DNA from: Bilabrum cf. latius
Taxonomy: Eukaryota > Bigyra: Bicosoecida > Bigyra > Bicosoecida
Reading direction: 5' to 3'
Length of the DNA: 64,000 nt
NCBI GenBank assembly: GCA_965178125.1
Contig: OZ237767.1
Location: 558,001-622,000 of the forward strand
Position 1 is the stretch's first letter; every line of letters starts with the position of its first letter. The position numbers and the translations under genes are program-made. Below, one piece after another: positions 34,669 to 45,852 of the stretch. Under the pieces are notes generated by a model that saw only the letters and a program-made list of their open reading frames with translations, had not been told where the DNA came from and did no database searches.

Positions 34669-35826
34669 ATGAGTAAGAGAGGAAAGAAAAAAGATAATGA
34701 TATTAATGAGTCAAGTTTTGGATTTAATACGAAGTCTATCACGAACGATTTAATGAAGCCGATAAAGAAACCGAAAGGATTGAATTATGTTAAATATTAT
34801 AAACCTACTAAAGAGGGGCTTATCCAATAGGCTGATTTATTGTATCTCCCTTACGCTACCAAGAACGATTCAAAATATTTATTAGTTGTGATAGATACGA
34901 GCGGGTTAGCGTTAGATTTTGAAGAGTTAAAGGATAGAGGGGCGGAGGATGTGATAAAAGCTTTTCAAAAAATCTATAAAAGAAATTATTTAATGAAACC
35001 TAAAATGATACGAACAGATAAAGGGGGAGAATTTGATAATGAATTATTTAAAGAATATCTAAAGAAGAATAAGATAGAGCATATATTTTCAAGAGTGAAG
35101 CGTAAATCGTAGATGGCTTTAGTGGAGAGATTGAATGAGGAAATAGGGAGAGCTATATTTTATTATTTGAATTCATAGGAGATAAGAACGGGGACAACTA
35201 TCACGAACTGGAGACATTTAATACCAAAATTGAGGGAGATATTAAACGAGCGTTATAAAACAAGATAGGAAATGTTGAATAAGAAAAGGGAGAATCTACC
35301 ATATATACCGCCTAGATGTTAGGGTGAAGTATGTGATGTATTAAATGAGGGTGAAATGGTAAGAATAGGATTAGATTATCCTAGAAGTATAGAAGGGATA
35401 AAGGAAACCGGAGCATTTAGGGCGGGAGATATTAAATATAGCGTAAAGCCTTATAAAATTGAAAGAGTAATAATAAAACCAGATAACCCCCCATTATATA
35501 AAATTGAGGGCATACCCTATACATACTTTAATAGAGATTAGTTGTTATTAGCATCTAAACCATACGAGAATAAAGCACAAGATATATTTATAATTGAAAA
35601 ATTGATAAGAAAGAATAAAAATAATACATACAGGGTTAAATGGAAAGATTCATATGTTGATGAGGCTACTAAAAGAAAATATTAGAATGATATAGGTAAA
35701 ATAATAAAGAGAAGAAAGAATCAAGAGGGACAAGATGAATATTTAATTCAATGGAAGATAACAACGGAGCCGGCTAAAAATATATCAAAAACTCTAAAGG
35801 ATAATTTTAATAATAAGACTAAATAA
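34669..35826 (+). CDS. INT: Retroviral-type integrase (rve, DD35E) with chromodomain-like C-terminus
   Basis: 385 residues, stop TAA, with six or so TAG codons read as Gln. The catalytic core is complete: D56 in QQADLLYLP, D117 in RTDKGGEF and E153 in LVERLNEE, i.e. D-60-D-35-E. TAG falls at residue 54, just before Ala-Asp, and at residue 148, before MALVER, both plausible Gln positions in this family. After the core come a beta-rich linker and two chromodomain-like pieces, FIIEKLIRKNK..YRVKWKDS and IGKIIKRRKN..EYLIQWK. Integrases of this kind in mavirus and polintons insert the genome with a 5-6-bp target duplication, as observed here. I see no N-terminal zinc-binding HHCC motif; the N-terminal 45 residues are basic and disordered. 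Confidence 0.92.
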
Positions 35827-35862
35827 ATATTATTAATTTATATTTTAATAATATTCAAATAA

Positions 35863-36480
35863 TTACACTCTGTAGGTCATATTATAGACTGACATAACCA
35901 TCTATGAAAGCCCTTCAAACGTATTATACACGCTATACTCATTAGGGTTAAAACTTTTCAAAAATTCAGCTCGTGAATGTCTTGCTACATCCTTATCTTC
36001 ATTATCTAAATCTTTATGGATTTTGCTATACAGTTTATCGCTGGGTATAGCTACGCATATGCTGGATTTTTTGAATATTTCTTGTGCTAGTTCAAAATCA
36101 CTTGTTAAAAAGACTGCTCTATGTTCTGCTTTCTATAACCAATTTTTCTTTACAGACTCAATACTTTTTTTCATAAGTTCAAATTTTAATAATTTAGCCG
36201 TTGATAAGTCCCCTCTTCGTTCTGCTTCGTTTAGGTATAAAACCTGTTTGGTGTCAGCATTAACTTTAAGGACTTCATCTAAATCAACTAATAGAATATT
36301 CGGGTCTATAGACGTTAAACTTTTGTTAAGTGAACTTTTACCTCCTTTTCGTGGAAGGACTAAACACAATTTTTTACGATTCGCAAGTGAGGAACATAAG
36401 TTCCAAAGGAAGCATCCCGCATATCCTAGAGGAACCAACACCCCACCAACCGTGCTTGCTGTTGCTACTAACTCTGCCAT
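35863..36480 (-). CDS. Membrane-anchored P-loop-like protein
   Basis: 205 residues, two TAGs read as Gln, stop TAA. Residues 8-31 form a hydrophobic segment with small residues (TVGGVLVPLGYAGCFLW), likely a membrane anchor. Next come a P-loop-like motif (LPRKGGKSSL) and a Walker-B-like strand (NILLVDLDEV), spaced as in small nucleotide-binding proteins; the first Gly of the canonical Walker A is missing. The rest is helical. A nucleotide kinase or small ATPase is possible, but nothing more specific can be claimed. It is convergent to the integrase, with only 36 bp between the stop codons. Confidence 0.6.
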
Positions 36481-36525
36481 TATATATATCTATACAAAAC
36501 AAAATATTATTATCCTATAGACTAA

Positions 36526-38604
36526 TTATTTTAATAATCTTAGTTTTTCAAAGTGTTGATATAAGATTTGTTTTACCTTGTCCTTCACATTATGATTACC
36601 TTTACCACCGGCTATATTAAAATATTCTTGTTCAATTTGTCCTCCTTTATGCTTGCCACATCCACAACTACCGCCCCTATTCTATGTTTTTATTTTCTAA
36701 TCAATAATTAAATTAATAGCTTTCATTAACATATTATAAGGGTCTTTATTTCCAAAACCTTGAGCTGGTGGTGAATATGTCCATTGAGGCTTCCCGCTTA
36801 ATTCATATCCCGTATCGTTTAGTCTTGATTTTGCTAATGTTCTATCACTTCTGGTTGCTCTTCCTTCTGTATTTGCTCTAGCTACTAAAGACCTAACAGC
36901 ATCAGTTGATAAATTAGGTTGTAAGACTCCGGCTTTAAGCCTTCGTATAATATATTTTAAAGTGTTAATTGTTGGGCTGGCGTCTGTTGGATTTATTCCT
37001 CTTGCTTTTAACTATGATAATATTTCATTTTTATTGCCTTTAGCATTTATTGATTGTCCTATTGATTTGGCTATTTCATCATCTGTTTTCTGTGGTTCTT
37101 GTGGTTCTGCTGGTTCTTGTGCTGGTTCTGCTGGTTGTGCTTGTTGTGCTGGTTCTACGGCTTCTCCATCTCTTGGTTCTTCATCTGGGGCTCCCCTCCG
37201 TTCTCTAGCTTGTCTTTCTTTTTCTTCTTGTTGTCTTTGTGCTTCATCTCGTTCTGCCTGTGCTTGTCTTTGTCTGAATTGAACTTCTGTAAGTTGTCTT
37301 CCAAATTCATCTGTAATAGGTTCTCCATCTTCATCTACTGCCATCGCTTCACCTTTTCCTCTGTCTTGACCTGCGGGGGGTGCTTGTGGTTGTGAGCCTG
37401 TTTTTCCTGTTAAATAACTGATACCATCCATAACCGATTGTCCTAAAGAACCAAATGTGCTTTGTTGTTGTTCTGGTGATTGTCCTTGTTCTTGTTCTGG
37501 TGATTGTCCTTGTGGTTCTGGTGATGCTTGTAAGAATCCACTAGGTGGAACTGGTGCGGGTGATACTTTTGAAAACTAGCCTGATAAATTTCTACTGGCG
37601 TTCTCCCCTTCTTCTTCTTGTCCTGATGATTGTGATGCCTCTTGTTCTTGTGCTTTTTGTTTAAGTTCTGATAATTTCTTCTAAGCACTTTTTATAAAAT
37701 CAACTTTAGACCGTCCTTTTACACCTTTAACATTTGACTCTCTAAGTATTTTTGCTAGTTCGGTTTTCTTTGGTGCTTTTCTACTACTTGAAGGATTGGC
37801 GTTTGCTACTCTTTCAAGTGCTTCAATTTGTTCTTGTAGTTCTGGGCTTAATGCTTCTTGTGGTGTTGGAGGGGGTTTTGGTCTTGGTTCTGGTGGCGGT
37901 TGCGGGTTATCTGGTTCAGGTCTATCAGGTTGCGGGTCATCTCTTTGCTATTGTTGAACGGCTTCAGGAGGATTTAAAACATCCTATAAAGCATTAACAG
38001 CGTCATCAACTTTTGTTAATTGTGAAACATTCTATCCTTGGGGGGTTTTCGTGATTCCAGCTTGTCGTAAAGCGTTTCGTATTTGAACTGCTTTTAATCC
38101 TCTCATATCGCTTGGTAATTGTTCTAATACTGCGTCCCGTTGTGCTTTAGTGGTTGTAAATAATCTCATATTAATATTTTTAATTCCATCAAATACCTTT
38201 TTCTTATCGCTTGCTGGTCCTACTACCTACCTTACATTAATATTATTAATGGTATCTACAACCTATCTTTTTAATTTATCCGGTAAATCTGGATTTCTAT
38301 TTATAAATGATTGTAAATTTTCTATTTGATAAATTGGTAATTCTTTTTTAGCGTTCATAGTCTTAATATTTTTAATAATATTTTCAATTCCTTGTTGTTG
38401 TTGTTGTCTTTCAATTCTAACATCAATAGGAACATAATTAGCACGAAGGAAAGCATCATCTTTTAGGGTTTTTCTTCTGGCTTCTGCTTCATCTTCTTCT
38501 TGCTATATCATTAATCTAACTTGTGGGTCATTTTGTATCCTAAGTTGATTAGACCGTTTCTACATAATACCCTTCAGTAAATCATTAATTGTATTGTTTG
38601 ACAT
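36526..38604 (-). CDS. Large Gln/Pro-rich protein, probable virion or scaffold component
   Basis: 692 residues, stop TAA, many TAG codons read as Gln. The N-terminal 200 residues are helical and charged (MSNNTINDLLKGIMQKRSNQ). The middle is a long Gln/Pro/Glu-rich disordered region, and a second ordered part follows residue about 520 (IAKSIGQSINAKGNKNEIL). The C-terminus has a Gly/Cys patch (GGSCGCGKHKGG) and IAGGK, which fits the adenovirus-type protease consensus (M/I/L)XGG-X. Length, low complexity and the possible cleavage site suggest a processed virion protein; this is inference. It is followed on the same strand by the P-loop-like gene 45 bp away and preceded by the small basic gene. 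Confidence 0.7.
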
Positions 38605-38681
38605 TGTATATATATATTATTAATGATATAATTAATAATTTATAAACTTAAGAGATAATATGTCAATTGGTAGGCTGTCTT

Positions 38682-39062
38682 TTAAAATGAAATATCCTTA
38701 TTCATAAGGTCGTGTTTCTTTATAAAGGAATTGCTGGCTTTCATAGTCATTCCCTTTTGACGGCACCATTTCATTAATTTATCCCTCTTTAACTATTTAG
38801 CACTACGGGGCTTTTTAGCTTTAGGGGCTTTCTTTGAACCCTTCTTTTTTCCTCCAATATAATTAACACTACCAGCAAGGACATTAGCTGAGCCGGCAAT
38901 CAAAGCTCCCCCTTTTGTCTTTCCTTTTGTGGTTGCGTTTAATATTTGGTTTGCGGTATCTTCAACCATTTTATCAATTTCTTTTTTATAATCATTTCTG
39001 TTTATTCCAAGATGATGAAGGCTTTTATTTGTCATATCATTTATGCTCTATTTAACGCTCAT
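38682..39062 (-). CDS. Small basic protein, possible DNA-binding virion protein
   Basis: 126 residues, two TAGs read as Gln, stop TAA. Start at MSVKQSINDMTNKSLHHLG. A helical N-terminus is followed by a Gly/Ala-rich stretch (GGALIAGSANVLAGSVNYIGG) and a strongly basic run (KKKGSKKAPKAKKPRSAK), then a mixed helical C-terminus. The composition resembles small core proteins that condense DNA in the virion, but there is no recognised family. It is divergent from the nucleotidyltransferase gene, with 57 bp between the start codons. Confidence 0.6.
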
Positions 39063-39119
39063 ATTATTGTATATATTGGGTATATATAATTTGTTATTTA
39101 TCCATACTTATAATATATA

Positions 39120-39935
39120 ATGAAAATTAATGAATTGACACAAGCTTATTTTAATGAATACGAGAACGATATATTTGATGAGGTGAATTTTAAGAAGGGG
39201 GCTAATTTATTTTTAAATGGTTCGTATGCTATTCCTTATTATTCCTTGTTTGCTAGTGATATAGATTTATATTAGAGGGTAGAGCCTGAATTTATAAATA
39301 GTTTAATAAGATTTGTAAAGGTTTTTATAAGTTAGGTTAATTTTATTGAGGTTAAAGCTGGTAATAAAAAATACAAGACCATAAAAGCATTCATATCTAC
39401 ACCCGTTAAAACCATTTATAAATAGATATTTAGCGGAGATAAACCATACTTAAAAATTGATTTTTGGGCTTTTGATGGAAAATTTATAGATGAAATAAGC
39501 ATAATTTATCATATAAGTGATTATGAAATAGATTAGGACGAGGTAAAAGATGGATTAATAAGAGATGTAGATAAATATTTTGGTTCTAATAATTTTAAAG
39601 TATTAAAACGATTGAAGGATTTATTTAAATTAAGAGGTGAGAAGAGGAATGAAAAAAGAGTCAATGATTTAATTGATAGGGAAGCATTAGGATATTTATA
39701 TTCCATAAGAATGCGATTAGAAAGTATGCTAAGAATAAAAGGACATCAAAGCGAGAAGTCAAAATCATTTCAAAGCCTAAAAGGACTAATGAGAAAAGCA
39801 TTAGGAAATGTGGAAATAATAAAACAATTTTCAAAGTATTCTAAAGCAAATATTAATAAGATAATATCGTGGATTGACCAATACATAAATAGGAAAACAC
39901 GGGCGGAAATTAAAAATATAATTATGTCTCTATAA
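39120..39935 (+). CDS. Nucleotidyltransferase-fold protein
   Basis: 271 residues, four to five TAGs read as Gln, stop TAA. Near residue 33 it has the superfamily signature LNGSYAIPYYSLFASDIDLY, i.e. G-S followed after about 11 residues by D-x-D, the metal-binding pair of DNA polymerase beta-like nucleotidyltransferases. A third candidate carboxylate lies on the strand YLKIDFWAF. The C-terminal half is helical and basic (LKRLKDLFKLRGEKRNEKR). Members of this superfamily include poly(A) polymerases, tRNA nucleotidyltransferases and small MNT-type enzymes; the substrate cannot be told here. It lies directly upstream of the packaging ATPase. Confidence 0.65.
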
Positions 39936-40027
39936 CTTTTTTTGTGAGGAAGGATAGAAGAAGGAACCAACTTAATATTTTAAACCCGTGTGAATAAATG
40001 GTTTATTTTATTTTATTATTATATATA

Positions 40028-41098
40028 ATGCTATCTTTACAATATACGGAAAATAGCCATATTGTAGCTATTCAAAAATACAAAAAAACACAATAGAACC
40101 GGTTTATTTATTACGACCCGAACGCTAAAGATATTCAACACGTCAAAGCGGAAGAGATAACAGATGATGTTTTAAAATCTTATTACGGAGAAAGCCGAGT
40201 AAGATATAACGTTGATAAGGACAAGAAAAGGGAACAATTACATAAACTATTACAAGATGAATATATACGGTCAGTTTAGGAATTTGCGATTAAAGATAAT
40301 AGTCAATATTTACCTTTTCCTATGCTCTTTCCATAGGGGCGTGAATATGTGCGATTATTTGGTAAGAGTGGAAGCGGGAAAAGTCATTTAGCTTTACATT
40401 ATATAAGGATGTATAGAGGATTAAAATATAAAAATATGTATGTTATATCACCAATTCAAGACCCTAAATATAAAAGAGAAGGCGCGACCTTCATTGATAT
40501 AGATGATTTGGTTAAAGAGAATGAAAACACTTTATATAAGGAAAAAATGGCTTATTATAAAAAAATGAAATTAGAATTTAAATATAAGAAATCTTCTTTG
40601 ATGAAATCTAAACCTTTAGATGTTGTTATTGAAGCTGAAAGAAAGATAGAGGATTTGAAACCTGAGAAAGATTTAATAGAAAAAGGTTTTAAATTAAATG
40701 TTGAGTTTTTTAAAAAATTGACCGCTGAACCTAATTTATTTATTCTGGATGATTACGAAGGCTTTAAAAAAAGGAACCAGAAAGCAAAGGCTTATTTTTT
40801 ATTGGAAATCCTAGCAACTACAGGAAGGCACACAGCAAGTAGCGTTTTAGACATCACCCACAAAATAAGCGACGGTATGAAGACACGAACCATTATGAAC
40901 GAAATTACAACCCATATCATTTATAAAACAATTACAGCTAAAAGTTTAAAATATATTTTAGAAACAGTCTTAAGTTTTGACGCTCCTACTAGAAAACGAA
41001 TTAAAAAAACCCTTCATTCTCTCCCTCTCTTTGGTTATGTTGCTATTAATGTTGATAATAATTATGTAGTTAGCACAAAAAAAATATTTCTCTATTGA
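40028..41098 (+). CDS. ATPase: Genome-packaging ATPase (FtsK/HerA, A32-like)
   Basis: 356 residues, three TAGs read as Gln in the N-terminal third, stop TGA. Walker A is RLFGKSGSGKSHLALHY (Gly112 to Ser119) and Walker B is LFILDDYEGF (Asp241-Asp242). Between them lies a long charged helical insert (ENENTLYKEKMAYYKKMK). After Walker B comes ILATTGRHTASSVLDITHK, which matches the sensor-like stretch of A32-type ATPases. The enzyme drives viral DNA into preformed capsids. It is the first of the four morphogenesis genes, with only 8 bp to the protease, in the order known from mavirus. Confidence 0.93.
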
Positions 41099-41106
41099 AT
41101 ATATAA

Positions 41107-41682
41107 ATGAACATAAACGACTTAAATAGACTAGTCCAAACACCGTTATCTCCTTTAGAAATTCAAAAATTAGGTGTAGCACATTTGAATTACAAACCTA
41201 GAATAGTTATTTACGATGATATTATTAAATAGACCTCATCTATTGAACATATTTTTGATGGTTATGACGGCGTAATTATTTATTATCCTAATAAAAAGAC
41301 GGGACTAAATAGCACATACGGTCATTATTGCGCTCTTACTTAGGACGAAAATAATAAAACTATTTATTTTTTTGATAGCTATGGAGAAAAACCCGACCAA
41401 TAGAAACCATTTATTAATAGAAACCAATTGTATCAAGGAGAAGGAGAAGAGAACACACTAGTTAAATATTTATTGACGTAGAAATTACACGGCTGGAAAA
41501 TTGACTATAATAATAAACCTATTTAGAGTTATGCTAATTAGAGTGCTACTTGTGGAAGATGGGCATTATTAAGAACTGTTTTCTCATTCTTAACTAATGA
41601 TTAGTTTGTAAATGAAATGTTTAGAATATCCAAAATTATGGCTCTTAGTCCTGATTAGTTAGTGGCGTTGCTTCTACATTGA
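41107..41682 (+). CDS. PRO: Maturation cysteine protease (adenovirus/Ulp1-like)
   Basis: 191 residues, about ten TAGs read as Gln, stop TGA. The catalytic triad can be read directly: His73 in YGHYCALTQD, Asp90 in IYFFDSYGEKP and Cys149 in NQSATCGRW; a Gln needed for the oxyanion hole could be Q140 or Q145, both encoded by TAG. Enzymes of this group cleave capsid precursor proteins during virion maturation. Candidate substrates in this genome carry (M/I/L)XGG-X or (M/I/L)XGX-G sequences: the tail of the major capsid protein and the C-terminus of the 692-residue protein. It starts 8 bp after the ATPase stop and is followed by an internal copy of the TIR module. Confidence 0.9.
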
Positions 41683-42018
41683 ATACCCCGCCCTTCTAAT
41701 AAAAGGGCTAGAATAAAATAATAAAATATGATTATCTCTAAAATAAAATCCATACGATGGCTATATCCACAAATTGCGTATATATTATAGTGTTTTCTAG
41801 CAAAACGTGGATGTAGGGCCTCTTGTGAAGGTGAAATGAAGATATAAGCCCTTTTATTTAGAAAAGTTCCATCGTTTTAGAAGGGCTATTTTTCATCCAT
41901 CTAAATTCAATCAAACTTTTAAATATATTGGTAAAAGTGAAGGGTAAAAATCAAGGTGAAATATTAGATAAGGTTTATTAATAAATATTTATTTGTATAG
42001 CTTTAATATATAAATAAA
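41683..42018. other. Intergenic with internal TIR-like module
   Basis: 336 bp between protease and penton genes; most of it is module copy 2, and the rest is AT-rich with no gene. The start-proximal part ends in tataaataaa before the penton ATG. Confidence 0.6.
41749..41887 (+). repeat. TIR-derived module, copy 2
   Basis: Same inverted pair as in the terminal repeats (TATATCCACAAATTGCGTA and TAGCAAAACGTGGATGTA), then GGGCCTCTTGTGAAGG and AAAGTTCCATCG. Same orientation as the left terminal repeat. The spacer between the arms (tatattatagtgttttc) resembles that of copy 4 rather than that of the terminal copies. Confidence 0.85.
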
Positions 42019-42972
42019 ATGAGTTATAGCGATGAATTTGTAAGATTGAATTTAGTTAGTTCATCTGTCCCCCACAATTAGACGAGATAGGCGGTAGTGA
42101 ATGAAACCCGTGAAGGCTTAATATTAAAACAAAGTGAAAATTATTTAACGGCTGTTGAAGAGATGGATTTAAATAAATTTATGCTACCGGTGTTTAAACC
42201 TGAATATTAGGATGACAGCGGTAAAACCTATTTAAAATTTACTCTTGAGAATAAAACATCAGGAGCCAGAGCAGGCGATTATATAGTTCTAGGTAAAAAA
42301 GCTAAATTTTATTATTCATATTAGGATATTGTAAATGAATTTAATGAAGAGTTAAGCCGAATTTGTGATTTGGTAAGCCTTCCAAGTGGTGATAAACCAT
42401 TCTTTAAATTTGAAAATAATAAATGGAGTTTATCAACAACTGAAGATTTTAGAGATAATTATTATTTATTTGTTAATTTTGAAGCTTTTGCTTTATTTGA
42501 TAAATTTGAATATGAAGGAATAACAACCACACCGAGTGATTTATTTGCTAAACTTTCATATAATAATTCCCCTGCTAGTGGTGATTATGTTTTTATGGCT
42601 AGATAGACGAATTTAAATTCTTGGTGCCCTGTTAAATCTATTATCGTAGAAAGTGATATTCCAGTGAATAAAGAATTGGTGACCACAAAATCATCTACTG
42701 GTGGCTCTATAGCCGTCAATAAATCCCCTATATTAACCAGCTACCCGTATAATCCTAATGACAGCTCACCAATAGAAAATATATTATATGTTTCTAATCC
42801 TTACCGCTGGTATTCAATGATGAAGGATAGAAGCTTTAAGAGCGTGTCAATGGCGTTCTACTGGGTTGATAAACAAAATGAAAAGTATCCCGTAATGAAT
42901 TTTAACGGGGGTGAAGCTCACATTAAACAAGTATTTAAAAAACAAACCGATAATTTAAGTTTAGATTTTTAA
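42019..42972 (+). CDS. mCP: Minor capsid (penton) protein
   Basis: 317 residues, four TAGs read as Gln, stop TAA. It has the style of virophage/polinton penton proteins: an N-terminal strand region and, in the last third, the segment VKSIIVESDIPVNKELVT, then ILTSYPYNPNDSSPIENILY, then NPYRWYSMM and a final SMAFYWVDKQNEKYPVMNFN with a terminal IKQVFKK. Its place between protease and major capsid gene is canonical. It forms the pentameric vertex by a single jelly-roll fold in the related viruses. The assignment rests on these motifs and on gene order. Confidence 0.85.
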
Positions 42973-43018
42973 ATAAATTATAGAAGATTATAAAATATGT
43001 TTAGATATTAAAAAATTT

Positions 43019-43043
43019 ATATCTATAGTGTATATATAAAAAA
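43019..43043 (+). promoter_or_regulatory. TCTA-type promoter-like motif before the major capsid gene
   Basis: TATATCTATAGTGTATATATA ends a few bases before the start codon. A nearly identical copy precedes the gene at 47844. TCTA in AT-rich context is the late promoter core reported for mavirus and its giant-virus helper. Confidence 0.6.
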
Positions 43044-44933
43044 ATGGCTCAACAAATGGTTCAGAATTTACCAGTAAGCATTAAGGCTCCTAAAAGCCTT
43101 CAAATGATAACCCCTGAAGATGCTAGTTTAGGAACAGAACTAGGTGTTCAAAAATATACCCGCCGAGAAATTAGACCATCATCTAATCAATCTAATTCTC
43201 TTCTTCCCCTTTCTTTCCCCGTTAATCCTACTAGTAAAACCGTATCAAGGTTTATTCGTCTTCGTCATCGTATGACAGTTAGGCTACAACTAGAGCAAGC
43301 AGTACCAGCTCAAACTGCGGGAGGTGATGCTATTACCGCTCAATCTTATCTTAAATCTAGGTTTGGAACTAATTCATTACCTACCTTTAAAATGCTTCAA
43401 GGTGGTGTTTTAACAATTAATGGATAGCCTTTTACAGTAAAAGTTTATGAATGGGCTGAACCTACTGAAGTTATGAACAGTGAAGAAACCTTATCCACAA
43501 TCTCACCCGTTGGACGCCCTGACACTGTTGGTGATTATCGTGAAGTAAGTGATACCCTTAAAAATCCTTTAGCTTGGGGTTAGGATGTTGGATATAGTGC
43601 CGGTGATAGCTTTAGTTATCGTGGAGCATATGGGAATGCTTTTACGACTGTAAGTGCTGATTTCGTTGCGGGTAATAGAGACCAAATTGATTGGACTATT
43701 GATTTTCAAGAAGCTATACCACTAAAAGGAGCAGATGTTGATGTGAATGCTAAATATTTCACCGGTGTGAGAAGCCTTCAGGTTGATTTAGATTATCACG
43801 TAAATGCCATTCAAAGACTGTGTAAGGCTAGTTTTACAAAAGATAACGGAGATATTAACAAAATAACGGGTTAGTCAATTATAGGAGAAACAAATACGAC
43901 CCTTCTTGTTGATGAAGTTGAATTTTAGAGTGGATACGCCCCCCCGACTCGTTGTATGTATAATATGCCTACAATTAAATTTTAGTCTTAGGCGCCTGTC
44001 CCTGTACCTAAATCCGCAACTGAAAATTCTTTAACTTCTTTTGATTATCAATTATCCCGTGAGAATGGTATCCCTAGTGCTATTATGGTATGTGCCCGCC
44101 TTGTTGGTTGTGATGATAACCCTAACTGGGCTAATAGAACTTTACCAATTAGAAGAATAGGTTTCTCACTCAATGGAAGCGCTGAGGAATTAGGGGCTGT
44201 AGATAATCCACACGAATTATATAGAATTAGTAGAAAGAACGGATATGCTCTTCCTCCTTCATCCTTTTATGGTTCATCAATTGATGGAAGTGATGGAAAC
44301 CGCGGTACTGGTTGTTATATGATTTTAAAACCTTCAGATGTTGCTACACTTGCTGGTGTTCAATCTAATGTAAATACTGGATTTAATCTTAAAGTTAATC
44401 TTCAGTGCTTCAACCCTTATAATAAATATGCGGATGGTGCGTATGAGGATAAATACGAGATAAAAGTATGGATGTTTTATGATAATGTTCTTGTGAATGA
44501 TAACGGTGTCTATACTGAGTCTGGCGCCCTTATTGAGCCTTCTAAAGTGCTTTCTGAACTTGCTAAACGTGGTGATGCTGAAAGTGGTTCTAAAGGTTTC
44601 TAGCCTGTATTTGAGGATTTAGATAATTATGCTAATGTTATGGGTGGAAAAGGTCGTTTCTGGTCTAAGATTGGACGAGCCTTTAAACACGGATGGAACA
44701 AGGTTAAAGATTGGGCAAAAAGTGATTAGGCTAAAAACCTAGCGAAAACCATTAGGAATATAGGACCACTCAAAAGTCTAACAGGAGACAATAGCGCTAT
44801 TGGCAAAGCGGCGGCACATTATGGATATGGAAATAGTGGAGGAGAATTAAATAAATTAGGAGGGAAACTTACGATGCGTGGAGGTGCGGCAATGAAAACA
44901 GACGATCTTGAGGCCCTTTTGAGTACGAGTTGA
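43044..44933 (+). CDS. MCP: Major capsid protein with basic amphipathic C-terminal tail
   Basis: 629 residues, about eight TAGs read as Gln, stop TGA; the length agrees with mavirus-type double jelly-roll capsid proteins of about 600 residues. The N-terminus is MAQQMVQNLPVSIKAPKSLQ. The body contains typical strand-rich segments such as NRDQIDWTIDFQEAIPL and RTLPIRRIGFSLNGSAEELG. After residue about 530 it changes into a basic, Trp-containing amphipathic tail (GRFWSKIGRAFKHGWNKVKD) like adenovirus protein VI. Possible protease sites are MGGKG at the start of this tail, fitting (M/I/L)XGX-G, and MRGGA close to the C-terminus, fitting (M/I/L)XGG-X. In mavirus the capsid protein C-terminus is known to be removed by the viral protease. 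The protein should form the hexameric capsomers. Confidence 0.93.
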
Positions 44934-45026
44934 ATCAAAGTCAATTATTTATATAAACTACCGCCTTTAAGTGTTTGGAAAAAAGGCGGACTTAAATGTA
45001 TATTACCATAACTAATATACATAAAA

Positions 45027-45812
45027 ATGGCGGACTATTCAAAAGGATACATCTATAGAATTGATAGCGAACATTGTGAGCTTCCATATATTGGTTCATC
45101 AATTATGAATAAAGAAAAGAGGTTTAATATTCATAAGAAGGATTACAGATATTACAACGAGGGGCGAGAGAACTCTTTTTATATTTCTAGTTATGAAGTG
45201 GTTAAATATGATGACGCAAAAATTACAGTTATTGAGGATTTCCCTTGTGAAAATAAAAAACAATTAGAAGAGCGGGAGGGCTATTGGTAGAGGCAAATAG
45301 AATGTGTGAATATTAGAATAGCAGGAAGGAGCAAAAAGCAATACAGACAAGAGGAAAAGCAAAGGATAAAGGAAGCAAGACAGAAGCACTATCTAGAGAA
45401 CAAAGAGAAAATAATTCAAAAGTGTAAAGAGTATGTAGCAAATCATAAAGAGGAGACAGCAGAGAGAAAAAGAAAATGGGCTGAAGATAATAAGGAAAAA
45501 TTGAAAGATTATAGGAAAAAATACGCAAAAGACAACGCTGAAAAGATAAAAGCGTATAGAAAAGAGAGACGGGAGCATTATAATGAATTGTAGAGAGAAA
45601 GAAGGAGAAAATAGAGAGAGGCGGAAGGTAAAGAACCAATATAGAAGCTAACCCCTGAAGAGAAAAAAGCTAGAAAAAAAGCTTAGAACAATAGAGAGGT
45701 CATTTGTGAATTTTGTGGTGCTAAGTCTAACGTAGGACATATAAGAAGACATCAAAGAACGAAGAAATGTCAAGCGATACAACAGGAATTAAAGGACAAA
45801 GAAACAAGCTAA
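45027..45812 (+). CDS. GIY-YIG endonuclease-like protein with C-terminal zinc finger
   Basis: 261 residues, stop TAA, with TAGs read as Gln at 45288 and in the C-terminal half. N-terminal GIY-YIG domain: KGYIYRIDSEHCELPYIGSS, a basic helix NKEKRFNIHKKDY, and the probable metal-binding Glu in QLEEREGYW. A long Lys/Glu/Arg-rich coiled-coil linker follows. The C-terminus has a C2H2-like finger (CEFCGAKSNVGHIRRHQRTKKC, last ligand Cys). GIY-YIG proteins are frequent in virophages and giant viruses, where they act as nicking or homing nucleases. Here the long basic linker plus finger suggests sequence-directed DNA binding. Confidence 0.82.
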
Positions 45813-45852
45813 GCAATTCAATCAATTAAATAATCCTTTAAGCTATAGAACT

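Noticed and set aside
37443-37688. Minus-strand frame rich in His/Lys (MLRRNYQNLNKKHKNK)
   Set aside because: It is a shifted frame within the 692-residue Gln/Pro-rich gene, whose own frame is continuous across this place.
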